Shown piece by piece: positions 43,256 to 53,299 of a stretch of DNA of 64,000 nt (position 1 is the first letter of the stretch; each line of letters starts with the position of its first letter). Under the pieces are notes generated by a model. The model was not told the DNA's origin, ran no database searches, and saw only the letters and a program-made list of their open reading frames with translations. The stretch spans positions 43,656,987 through 43,720,986 of the forward strand of contig CM053325.1 in NCBI GenBank assembly GCA_028583605.1, given 5' to 3'. The stretch comes from Dastarcus helophoroides. Lineage: Eukaryota > Arthropoda > Insecta > Coleoptera > Bothrideridae. The translations under genes and the position numbers were made by a program.

Positions 43256-44439
43256 TATATAAGACAGTAGGTAAAGAACTGCTCTAGAAATCGAATGTGT
43301 ATTTATGCCAAAGGTGCTTTTAACCATCAAACGCTAATTTGATGAGACAATATAAAATTGTATTTTCAATGAATTGTAGAAAAATCAGTTCCATCACATT
43401 AATCTAATCTTGAATGAAATAGTAGAAGATCTAGACAGTGACTTTGACAGAGTAATAGATATAAGTGAACCTGAACCATCAAAAGAATCTTAAAATAGTT
43501 TTTCATTTTGCATTTTTCCTGTGGATTAGACTTTCTGGAAATACCACGTTAAAAAAAACGCGCCGTGAACTTTACCTCTAAGTTGGTGGGGAAATAAGAT
43601 CAAATTGCTCCACTACCTATACATTTTCATTGCTCTAAAATTATGACACTACAAATTTTAGAAAACCCTATTTTAAAAAAAATGTAGATTTTCTAATTCT
43701 CTTAAAATTTTGATAATTACTGCTATGAATTATTCTTGTAAGCCGCTTACTAATTTTACTAAACAAAAACTAAAAAATGAACACTTTAACGCTGCTACTC
43801 TTTTTAGAGTAACAGCCAAACAAGTAACAGTCTAACAATTTTTTTCGTAAATTATTTATAGGAAAGTCTAATTTTTAAAATGCATTCTTAACTCTGTTCC
43901 ATGCTAATTTCGAAACTCCATTTCACTCCTTTTTTACCCTTCAAGAAAACGAATTTCCAAAAATGCTCTCTTATTGCTCATCTACGCTAAGAAAGGAATC
44001 TTCTGTCCAAATTTCGTGTTTCTGACTTCAGCAGTTAAGGCGGCTGTGCGTTAATGATTAGGTTTTTCAGTCGATCAGAAGTACTCCGTAATATAATGTA
44101 AATGTAACGATGATGTAAACTATTAAAATTATTAGTATTTTTGTATATTTTGGCTTGTTTCTATGGATTGTGATGGATTTCCGTTTCAATTTTCACATTT
44201 TTCTTAAGATTTCAATTTAAATTTTTATAGAAATATTCAATTTTTTCTCCAATTAAAAAATTTATGTTTTCTGTAACAAGTGCAATTTATTTTTCAATTT
44301 GATATTATTCAAAAAAATTTTGGCATTTTTTATACATTAGTAAGTTATTATTTTTTTTTCTTCGGATTCTAATGTTTCACTTTTAATTTTTGACGACGTT
44401 TCTCCTGAAATTTTAAATTTAAACTTGTATTTTTGACAT
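43256..44439. other. Spacer
   Basis: No gene recognised. 44200-44440 is a patch of degenerate ATTTTTC-type low complexity. Confidence 0.5.
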
Positions 44440-45740
44440 TTTGAAAACAAACTAGTTATTTTCAAAACTAACCAAGTATCCATTTTAGCCATAACATATA
44501 TATGTCACGTGGTTAGTTTTGAAAATAACCAGTTTGTTTTCAAAATAGCTAACGAAGCTTCTATTTTGAAGGGATCAGCCCTTTCCAGCAAATAGCAGAT
44601 AATCAGTTAATAGTTTGGAAACTAACTAGTCAATATGTAAACATCTACTAATTATGGTTAAAATGGTTATTTTGAATAAGTTTAATATAATAGCAGCTAG
44701 TTTTGATACTAACTGAAAATTTGCAAAATATATTTTCGTCTCTTTTAATACGAGAATTTTGGTATTTTAATTAGGCCGATTCACGAGCTAATTTAAATTC
44801 ATTATAGATGTAAGACAAATCCTTATTCTAAATATTCTAATTTATCATAAAAACAAAAAATAAGTAATTATATTCTTTGCTTTGGAAGCATTTACTGTTT
44901 GTTGTATTTTAATGTCGAATAGAATTGACGAGTTTCCAAATTAAAGCAAGGGGACACTAATGGATAACTCTTATCCACTAAAAAAATGCCGCACGATTAT
45001 CGTCGTCCAAAAAATCGGAGACTTTTAAAAATTGTAAATTTAGTTCCGACATTCATGAAGCTTGAATTGTCAAAAACCAGAAATATTTGCAAGTTAGAGA
45101 GTACACAGAACAAATAATTAAAAAATCGGAAGTATTCCACCCAAATTAGGACAGCTGATAGCCCTATTTAGAGCTGACGTATTTACATTTCTTGTTATGC
45201 ACCTTTTGCTACATTGGCATTTAACGTAATCTTGATTACCTCTTGATACTGAAGTATATTCAAATGTTGCTCGAAGTCTACTTTCCATATCTTTCACAGT
45301 TTCAATTCACAGCAGTTTTTGAATATAAACGAAAAAATTCTTAACTAACTTACACATAACCTCACTCCTGCTAATTGAGATTCTAGTTTCCAGTTATTGC
45401 TGATTCGTTTAGGTAGTTTATGAACTAACCAGTAAACTTGCTATTTTGGGTAGCTAAAGCGATTGCAGTAACCGTATTAGCTAATAGTACGAACTGTTAT
45501 TAAACAAAGTTAACAAAATATTTAGTTCATGTGAAAACAATCATATAAAATGTATAAATAAACCAAAGCAAATAATTAGTTTGCATATTAACCAGGTAGT
45601 TTCTAAACTCCCAAATTAGCATCCACTATTTTGTTGGAAACGGCTGATTCCTTTAAAATAGCACCTAATTTAGTATGTTTGCAAACTAGCTGGTTAGTTT
45701 TAAAACTAACCAAGTATTCATTTTAGCCGTAATATATATA
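44440..45740. mobile_element. Foldback element family E
   Basis: At the left, 44440-44474 and 44510-44544 form a 35-bp perfect-looking palindrome (arm words GAAAACAAACT and TTTTCAAAACTAACCA). The longer inverted arms are 44510-44650 and 45570-45740: GGGATCAGCCCTTTCCAGC against GGAAACGGCTGATTCC, and GTTTGGAAACTAACTAG against GGTAGTTTCTAAACTC. TAACTAG/CTAGTTA-type words recur throughout. No ORF. Confidence 0.75.
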
Positions 45741-45769
45741 CCAGAGGATACAGTAAGTTAGATGTACAA

Positions 45770-46545
45770 TACATACATGTATCATATTAAACGCTTCTTG
45801 CCCAGAAGCGGACAACGTCGTTTGCATTTGGCTTTGCTGCTTTAAGATCTTCTAGGGTGCATTGGGCGGGACAGGTGGGCACTTGTACATGTGTGCGGTG
45901 GTTTATTGTGCTCCGCATTCGCAGAGGCTGAAGTCTATAGGATAACCCCATTTCTTCAGCGTATCTCGTGATCTGCGGTGCCCGTGCGCAATCTGTTCAG
46001 CGCCCGCCATATCTCCCAGCTTTCATCGCAACCTGGTGCCAAGTCCTCTTTCGGTTCCATCCAGTGATGATCTTCAGTCTCCCCCATAGGTCTACTCTGT
46101 TTTTATGCTCTCCATATTTTTGCGTAGTTCTGAAGAAGCTGCGTCTCGACTTTAGTTTTTGATGAGCCGGTTGCAGGCCATGGAGGAGGTGGCGTTCCAG
46201 TTCTGCTGATTAGAGCTTTTCATTTAATGCGGCTGCCTCTCTGCGGACGGCAGAAGGGGCGATGCCAGTTAGGTGAATCTTGTTCGTCGGTATGGGTTTC
46301 AAGCATCCGGTAATGATTCTGCTTGTCTCGTTGAGGGTGATATGCACTTGCTTTGCATGCACTGATTTATACCACACCGGGCAAGCATACTCAGCTGCGG
46401 AATGGTATAGAGCAATTGCTTAAATTTTGCCCCCAGCTAGAACATGTCAGTTTCCGGATTATGTTGTTTCTCCCGCTGACTTTCAATTTGGTATTGAGGC
46501 AGTGGCGTTTAAATGTTAAGGCCCTGTCGAGTGTTACGCTCGAGT
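45770..46545 (-). pseudogene. Jockey-like LINE fragment (RT C-terminal region)
   Basis: GC-richer than its surroundings. On the minus strand from 46545: VTLDRALTFKRHCLNTKLK, VSGRNNIIRKLT, then a shifted-frame AAEYACPVWYKS-type segment (46340-46420) and SLNETSRIITGCLKPIP-type sequence, then APSAVRREAAALNEK-type sequence (46200-46270). The wording is that of the C-terminal region of jockey-group RTs. Frames are broken. It belongs to a family different from the 21.7 and 40 kb copies. Confidence 0.75.
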
Positions 46546-46710
46546 TGTACAGTGTATTTTTCCTACGACTACGATCTATCAAAGACTAAAATACGATTTA
46601 GCAAATAAATAATTTTTCATGTGACATTTGGAGTTTCTTATATATTTTATATAGTGTCAATGAAACGTCATAAATTTATCGTGACAAAATTCATATTTAC
46701 TATTTGATTT

Positions 46711-46800
46711 CTAAGGTAATAATATCTTAAGCATTTCACTTGCAGCCTCAGAAATGTCCGCTGGGATAAAGTTTACTGATTCTGCACTAAAAGCACTCAT
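46711..46800 (-). pseudogene. Mini-ORF in module R, inverted copy
   Basis: Encodes MSAFSAESVNFIPADISEAA followed by SEMLKILLP and a stop. The same peptide, with a different end, is encoded by the plus strand at 47581-47661; in the third copy (48176) the ATG is ATA. Conservation of the reading frame between copies with mostly codon-tolerant changes suggests descent from a real first exon. The wording ADISEAA...LLP resembles the N-terminus of insect tyrosine-recombinase-like (Crypton-type) proteins, but the match is too short to be firm. Confidence 0.35.
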
Positions 46801-46913
46801 TTTAAATATTTTTCCCACTCCCTCCCGTATATACACTGTTTTCTTTATAACTTGCGAGCAGGATGGAAAGGCCATATCATTCTAGTGAACGAATATAACG
46901 TAAGTCGTGTAGT

Positions 46914-46963
46914 GATTGGTCGATTTCATATCCACACTAGTGTGGATATGAAATTGACCAATC
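46914..46963. repeat. 50-bp palindrome
   Basis: Perfect palindrome centred on CACTAGTG at 46935-46942, apart from one mismatched pair; the outermost word is GATTGGTC. A second copy is at 48038-48085. It could extrude as a cruciform. Confidence 0.9.
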
Positions 46964-47580
46964 ATGACCATGCAATAAGAACGAATGTCATTTTTAGGTT
47001 CAAAATTATACCATAGAAAAATTTGCTGTACAACTCGAGCGGATTGTCCATATCGCACTCGAACGATTGAGGCACTCCGCCTCTGGCGTCGTGCTCAAAC
47101 TTCGTTCTCGTGCGATATGGACATATATCCGCTCTTGTTGCACAAACTACTATTCTTTGGTAAATACCGAAGTCAGTTTGACAGATTCTATGGTATAATT
47201 CTGAATCTAAAAATGACATTCGTCTTTATTGCATGCCGTCATTTGTCGTCAATTTCATATTTAAACTAGTGTGGATATGAACTCGACCAATCACGGCGCG
47301 ACTTTTGTTATATCCGTTCACTAGAGTAGACTGCTCGCAAGGTATAAAGAAAACACTGAAAAAAATTTTTCCCACTCCCACCCGTATATTCACTGCTTTC
47401 TTTATACCTTACGAGCAGGATAGATAGACCATATCAGTCTAGTGAACGGATATAATGAAAGTCGCGCCGTGATTGGTCCAATCACGGCATGCGATAAAGA
47501 CGAATGTCATTTTTAGATTCAGAATTATACCATAGAATCTGTCAAACTGACTTCGGTATTTACCAAAGAAAATATTTAAA

Positions 47581-47661
47581 ATGAGTGCTCTTAGTGCAGA
47601 ATTAGTAAACTTTATCCCAGCGGACATTTCTGAGGCTGCAAGTAAAATATTCAAGATATGA
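47581..47661 (+). pseudogene. Mini-ORF in module R, direct copy
   Basis: Encodes MSALSAELVNFIPADISEAA then SKIFKI and stop, the counterpart of the minus-strand ORF at 46711-46800. Too short to act alone; probably a 5' coding remnant of a transposon gene kept in a non-autonomous derivative. Confidence 0.35.
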
Positions 47662-47838
47662 TTACCTTAAAAATCAAATAGTAAATATAAATTTTGTTAC
47701 GATAAATTTATGACATTTCATTGACACATGGACACTATATAAAATATATTAGAACCTGCAAATGTCACATGAAAAATTATTAATTTGCTAAATCGTATTT
47801 TAGTCTTTGATAGATCGTAGTCGTGGGAAAAATACGCT

Positions 47839-47955
47839 GTACAACTCGAGCGGATTGTCCATATCGCACTCGAACGATTGAGGCACTCCGCCTTCGGCGT
47901 CGTGCTCAAACTTCGTTCTCGTGCGATATGGACATCATATCCGCTCTTGTTGCAC
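47839..47955. repeat. Long imperfect hairpin, module H
   Basis: GTCCATATCGCAC (47857-47869) pairs perfectly with GTGCGATATGGAC (47921-47933). Outside it GAGCGGAT pairs with ATCCGCTC; at the tip GCC-TTC-GGC closes the loop. Whole-length folding gives about 50 pairs. It is much GC-richer than the surrounding DNA. Copies at 47023-47158 and 48430-48561 differ by small changes. Confidence 0.85.
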
Positions 47956-48565
47956 AAACTACTATTTCCCACTCCCACCCGTATATTCACTGTTTTCTTT
48001 ATACCTTACGAGCAGGATAGATCGACCATATCAGTCTATTGGTCAATTTCATATCCACACTAGTGTGGATATGAAATCGACCAATCACGGCATGCGATAA
48101 AGACGAATGTCATTTCTAGATATACCATATAATCTGTCAAACTGACTTCGGTATTTATCAAAGAAAATATTTAAAATAAGTGCTTTTAGTGCAGAATCAG
48201 TAAACTTTATCCAAGCGGACATTTCTGAGGCTGCAAGTGAAATATTCAAGATATGATTACCTTAAAAATCAAATAGTAAATATGAATTTTGTTGCGATAA
48301 ATTCATGACGTTTCATTGACACATGGACACTATGTAAAATATATTAGAAACTGCAAATGTCACATAAAAAATTATTAATTTGCTAAATCGTATTTTAGTC
48401 TTTGATAGATCGTAGTCGTGGGAAAAATACGTTGTATAAGTCGAACGGATTGTCCATATCGCACTCGAACGATTGAGGCACTCCGCCTTCGGCGTCGTGC
48501 TCAAACTTCGTCTCGTGCGATATGGACATCATATCCGCTCTTGTTGCACAAACTACTATTAATTG

Positions 48566-49070
48566 CTGAATGGTTCAAATTATATTTTGATTTAGCTACT
48601 TATGCCGCTATTTAAGGTGCCGCCTAATGCGGTTGCCTCTTTGCATCATAGCACGAATGGATTCTTTCATCAGAAGGCTAAAAACAATAATTTAAGGTAA
48701 ATGCTTTAAAATTTGAAATAACTTAATTTATTATGTACTATTTACCTAATAAAATTCTAATTTTCGTGTTATTCAACTACACATTAGACAACATTCGTAA
48801 AAGAAGAATACTTTTAGTTGTTGATTTTATAAACTATACTACTTTCCAAAACAGCAGCGATTTTATAAACTATAATAAGACCTGCAATGTTATCTCAATA
48901 TAAGAATATTTTAAAGCTTCTTTACCTAGGTCAAACTCATATCTCATCTTATCAAAGTGTTCTTGATAACAAATATGTAATATTAGGGAATTTATGATAA
49001 CTAAATGATTATATGAATCTTGGTTATAAAGAGTATTCAAAATATGTTTAGTTGTAAAATATATGAAACA
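48566..49070. other. Spacer downstream of exon C
   Basis: AT-rich intron-like sequence. Contains the possible micro-exon at 48926-48961 and otherwise nothing recognised. Confidence 0.5.
48926..48961 (-). CDS. Possible 36-nt micro-exon following ectodomain exon C
   Basis: On the minus strand TTGTTATCAAG precedes a 36-base segment ending CTAG|GTAAAG. Joined in phase 1 to exon C it gives ...ISM-EHFDKMRYEFDLG| and leaves the same phase-1 Gly junction as exons A, B and C. This extends the ectodomain stalk by 12 residues without changing frame. The acceptor is weak in pyrimidines, so this is a candidate only. Confidence 0.3.
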
Positions 49071-49076
49071 ACTTAC

Positions 49077-49608
49077 CCATTGAAATGATGGGGTCTGGTT
49101 TAGGCAAAATATGCTTGAAACACACCAGAGCGCTGAATTGAGTTTCATTATTTGCTAGGAAATTTTCTAAACAGTAATCTCGAAAGTTGACAACTTCAGA
49201 ATCATTCGGCTTAAACAAGTCTCCGTTTTTTTGAATGAAAAACTTGTCAACACTGTTGATACTAGGATTTAACTTCAGTTTTCTGCCTCCATTGAAACAT
49301 TGTTTCTCATGGACCACGATTAACTCGGTTTTTCCTAAAACTGGCCGATCGTCTTCGTAAACATTAAAGGTAAATTTAATGTTTGTATTATTGGCACATC
49401 GGTGCCCTTGCATCACTTGATTTTCCTGACAACACTTGCGAACGCATGTTCGCACGGAACAGTCATTCACATCGTCAGATTTACTATGAATGAATATTAC
49501 GTTGGAAGAACCATCATCAATACACCTTGTTTTGCATATTAAAACACCCAAGAAGAGATAAGCCAGAATATAAAGCATGATGAAAATCACTCCGCAATGT
49601 TTACGCAC
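49077..49608 (-). CDS. Methuselah-like receptor ectodomain exon C
   Basis: 177 codons plus one base: hydrophobic signal segment (about residues 6-25) and Methuselah-type ectodomain. CVRKCC is at 55-60, then QENQVMQGHRC, KQCFNGGRKLKLNPS (102-116), FFIQKNGDLFKP (123-134), DYCLENF (144-150) and LVC (161-163). The exon ends ATG G|GTAAGT, phase 1, at Met-Gly. Exons A and B are homologues with identical exon layout. Upstream, about 650 bp separate it from the 3' end of the LITAF gene on the same strand. No membrane-helix exon was recognised between it and exon B 19 kb away. Confidence 0.85.
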
Positions 49609-49948
49609 TTCACCAGTAAACGAAACGCTTTAGTGGCCGGAACCAATTAGCTCATAAAAATTGAATGAGTTCCTTTGAGATTGCTTGTAGTTGATTAAGA
49701 AAACGCGGAGCTAAATGCGGTTCTAGTTGCAGATATCAAATAAAGTATTTATCGAGTAGATAGTGTTCCAGATAATTTACACTATTATGTATGACCTTAA
49801 TTTTCGAATTAATTAAGATATTTTCGTTAGTGACGAAGGCAGAGTAAATAATGGCTTTTTTTGGATTAATCATATTTCCATTAAACAGACAGAATTAACA
49901 TTAAATCTGTGGTGGCAGGATATCCACATTAATTCCAATACTTATAAA

Positions 49949-50119
49949 ATGAAACTCATGGATCTTCTTATTATGACAATTATTTTGATTTTAACCATGA
50001 AGGATCAGCAAAAAATATATGCAAGAAGCAAAAATATCGAAACGGTGGTCAGAGAGCTTTTCGCGTTAACGAATAAAACTCCTTCTTTGGCTTTAAAAAA
50101 TACGTTTCCATATATTTGA
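49949..50119 (+). CDS. Candidate small secreted peptide, 56 codons
   Basis: Plus-strand ORF from ATG (49949) to TGA (50119). The first about 17 residues (MKLMDLLIMTIILILTM) look like a signal peptide; the rest is basic/mixed with one NKT glycosylation site, no Cys and no dibasic cleavage pair. It lies between exon C and the LITAF gene, on the other strand. It is not recognised as a known neuropeptide. It could be a chance hydrophobic ORF in AT-rich DNA. Confidence 0.3.
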   Translation: MKLMDLLIMTIILILTMKDQQKIYARSKNIETVVRELFALTNKTPSLALKNTFPYI

Positions 50120-50256
50120 AACAGAATTATTCCATGTCAATATCTGAAGTTCCTGCAGTAACTTACACAAAATAGCATGATAATAACATAAATACATGTT
50201 TATTACTTGTCAAACATATAAGCCTCATGTAATGACAATCCTATGAAACACATTTT

Positions 50257-51013
50257 TCAACTAGGTGTACTGCATTCACTACATGCGGTGCGTATTATTA
50301 TTTTCTTTTCCTTCATATTGCATGTTGGTGGTATTAATTTTCCGCTTTTCCTGTTATAAGTTCCTAAGAAAGTTCCACAATTTCTACAGTACAAAGATAT
50401 CATAGCACCACCGTATGTCATAAAAGGAAGAAAGCAAAAAGGCCAACACCCTAGAAGAAAGTATGCCCCAAGGGCGGTGTAAGCAACCTAAAAGGCGTTT
50501 ATTACTTATGATTTTGGGAAAAATGTTTAATCCTCAATTTATTTGCACATTACTTACTTTATTCTTTTGTTTTCTAATATAAGGTATTCCTTCGTAGCCA
50601 CAATAATCACATACAACAACAGAGTTACCTGTGGTCCAAGTTTCCACTGAAACAGATCAATAATGTTATAATCATATTTCTTTATTACTTGCTACCTATT
50701 ACTTGTTGTTTTGTGACCCTTTTTCTTTGGTAACTTGTTTTTCTTTAGCTTACTTTGACGAACTGCTTTATATTTATATACCTGACCGCAATATGCCTCT
50801 TCTATAAAAAACAATTTAGTACAAAGCGCTCAAAAAATAAAATCAAACACCTTTAGAACTAGATTCTTCGCAACAAGCTTCGTCAAAATTTTCATAATAG
50901 CACACGTAACTTTCTGGATGAGCATCTAGCATATGAAAGAAAAGTGAATTACAATCGTCTTGTTCATAGGATAGCCCTTCCCCGCAGAGATTGCACTCGA
51001 CATATTTAGCCAT
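50257..51013 (-). CDS. LITAF-domain protein with N-terminal zinc finger, four exons
   Basis: Exons on the minus strand: 51013-50851, 50801-50703, 50646-50558 and 50487-50257. All introns are GT-AG and all junctions are in phase (1, 1, 0), giving 193 residues and a TGA at 50257. Exon 1 encodes a C2H2/BED-like finger: Cys7-x2-Cys10 and His27-x4-His32. Exon 2 is Lys-rich (KLKKNKLPKKKGH). Exon 3 has the first half of a LITAF zinc knuckle (VVVCDYCGYEG). Exon 4 has the hydrophobic insert (GAYFLLGCWPFCFLPF) and the second knuckle (LYCRNCGTFLGTYNR). LITAF proteins are monotopic membrane adaptors of late endosomes and lysosomes; the N-terminal finger instead of the usual PPxY region is notable. The donor of exon 2 was chosen as CAA|GTAATA because it alone keeps the frame. 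Confidence 0.88.
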
Positions 51014-52906
51014 TAGATCAACAGTTCTCGCCTAAATGCAGAACTTTGAGTAAGTCAAAGAAAAGCATCCTTAATTAATATTTTAAAAAAGTGACTTAAA
51101 AATTTTCCGATTGATTTTAGTTCGAGGTTTGACATTCGTTGACATGTGAAAAAAGAGACAATTCTATAGTCAAGATTACTCGACGAATTGGATATGGCAC
51201 GTAGCAAATCAGCGGAATTAACTTTGCCAGGGCCTAACCACAGACTAATCGGTAGACTATCTTGCACAGACTAAATATGTCAGCTAGTGGCTGTTAAAGG
51301 TTTTGATTCCTTCTGATTTTGATTACTTCTGCCAGATAAGACTAGCTATATCTCGGGTGCATGCAAAGATATAGCGAATCCAGTCCAATTCGTTAAAGTG
51401 ACGAATATTATTCTACCAACGTGAAGGTAATGTGTACAGATATGCACGTTAGTGGAAAGTGTCATATTTGGTATGTAACGAGCCAAGTACGCAGATATAT
51501 CTTTGGGGTTTAAATCCGTAGATCAGATTCGTTCGTGTTTGACTGGCTATTGGTATTTAATATTCGAGAAACATAAAATATGTACTTTTAAAATAATTTT
51601 ATGCTCGTATAAATGCAATCTGAAGAAAAATAAAAAAAAATCATCAAAAGGTTTACTATTTTTATAAATAAATCAAGCCTTGAATAGAAGCTGCCACTGT
51701 ATGAAGTAAAAATTCTGCTTTGGTTTGGTAAAATTGACCAATCAGCTGCTTTATAACAAAATTAGCATCAAATTAACATCGGCTTAAAAGCGAAATTTCT
51801 TACATCTTATCATCATCTTCTTTAGTTCTTATTTTCGTACAATTCGGTAATATATTTATTTAAAATTAATATAGCCCATGCAAATTTTTCCTTTGCTTCC
51901 TAAAAATTCCACCAAATCGGAACTTTTGAATCAACTTTAGGCATCCGAAATAAGAGTTTCTAGAGTTTGCGATAGGTTCTGAGTGTCACCTAATTTTTGG
52001 GGGTCGAAATATCGCAATTTTTTGGATTTGTTTTAGTTTTTTTTTGCTTATAACTCGCAAATGATATAAACTGAAATAAAAATTATCAGTTATTTGGTTG
52101 GGGGTATAATTGCTATTACATTTAAATTTTCGATGACCCTTTAGGTATGATGGCTCTGGTTCATTTTCTTCTTCCACTTCATCTTCAGGTTAGTGGTTAA
52201 GGTCTTGTTCTTTCTCCGTTATATGTATCTCGTTGTCGCATTGCACTAAAATGCTCTACACAATTCTTTGTAAAAGGAATCTGCTATCAACAGGAAAATC
52301 TGCATTTCTAAGGATTTTAACATTAACGGATTTGAACACTTCGTTGTTGTTGTTGCGTCTTCTGCATTGCTTCCTCTTCGACGAAAAGTATTATGGGAAT
52401 TGAGCCAATTCATATAGGAAATGCGGTCCTGCGACTTATGAAAGCATTTTGCGCTACGACTATTCGTAATTTATAGCTTTTTGATAAAGACGTCGGTACT
52501 ATACAACTTAAATTACTCAACATTTTTATTTAAAGACGATATTTATTGGTTATAAACATGACTATAACCAGCTTTTCTGACATAGTAAAAATTGCCAAAC
52601 TTTAACTCTATCATTATTTCGAAAAATTCTTTTCGCAAGTCATGATAGTCAAAATATCAACAACAAAAAATGTATTTTCCAAAAAAAAAGCTTTACTCTT
52701 TAAAAAGGGCGACATTTTAAGAAAAATTCAAACTTATAACTAAATCATATCAATTTAAAATTTAGAAAAATTTTCAAAATTTAAAAAAATTTTATCTTTA
52801 TGAAAAGCGAATTTTAAAAAATGTCGAGATTTTCAAACAGTTTTAAAAATGATCGAAATTCTTAAATACCTAAAGTTTTACAAAAAGTCTAAACCTATCT
52901 AATAAA
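51014..52906. other. Spacer upstream of the LITAF gene
   Basis: Should hold the LITAF promoter near 51020-51200; no core element is obvious. The minus ORF at 51986-52177 begins with an acidic EEENEPEPSY and sits in sequence that looks like a transposon end, but it was not assigned. Confidence 0.45.
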
Positions 52907-53010
52907 TATCTAACTGACTGACTGACAGACAACGCAGAGACTAAACGGATGAGTCTAGGGGCATGAAATTTAATGCAAGTGTTCCCCAGTAATACGTAAG
53001 TGAGCACTTA
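52907..53010 (+). repeat. CTGA-repeat-headed dispersed element
   Basis: Begins with tandem ACTG units, then GACAGACAACGCAGAG, ATGAGTCTAGGGGCATGAA and ACGTAAGTGAGCACTTAGAG. This type of ACTGACTGAC-headed unit with a following conserved block is common as a dispersed repeat in insect genomes. Function unknown. Confidence 0.45.
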
Positions 53011-53086
53011 GAGAGGATTTTTCAAAATTCAGCCCCTAAGATAATAAAAATGAGCATTAACGGAGAAAAGATTTTTATATAATCAA

Positions 53087-53155
53087 TAATACATAAGATA
53101 TTTAAAGTTACCTATAAGCATACATAAGATATTTAAAGTTACCTATAAGCATTGA
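53087..53155 (+). repeat. Two tandem 31-bp units
   Basis: ACATAAGATATTTAAAGTTACCTATAAGCAT-type unit repeated back to back with no visible change. Confidence 0.85.
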
Positions 53156-53299
53156 AATCTGATATCGTTCTTCAATATGTATACATAAATTTATCTATTT
53201 TTTTTAGATGATCAGTGCATATTTTGTCCGTTTATGAATTATTTTTTTAATTTAATGTTGAAATTTCATATCTAAAGGTAAAATTTCTAGACCGAAGTT

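Larger units (their letters stand above)
46545..48565. repeat. Mosaic of direct and inverted repeat modules
   Basis: At least three module types recur. Module R (about 280 bp) is inverted at 46545-46830 and direct at 47570-47850 and 48170-48440. Module H, a long hairpin, is at 47023-47158, 47831-47966 and 48430-48561. Module P, a 48-50-bp palindrome, is at 46914-46963 and 48038-48085. A linker starting CCCACTCCC(A/T)CCCGTATAT is at about 46826, 47372 and 47968, with an inverted part at 47275-47345. The arrangement suggests several copies of one palindromic element inserted into or recombined with each other. Confidence 0.8.

Noticed and set aside
51986..52177. Small acidic-headed host protein
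   Set aside because: Surrounding sequence looks like a dispersed repeat end; no splice or family support, so left as unassigned spacer.
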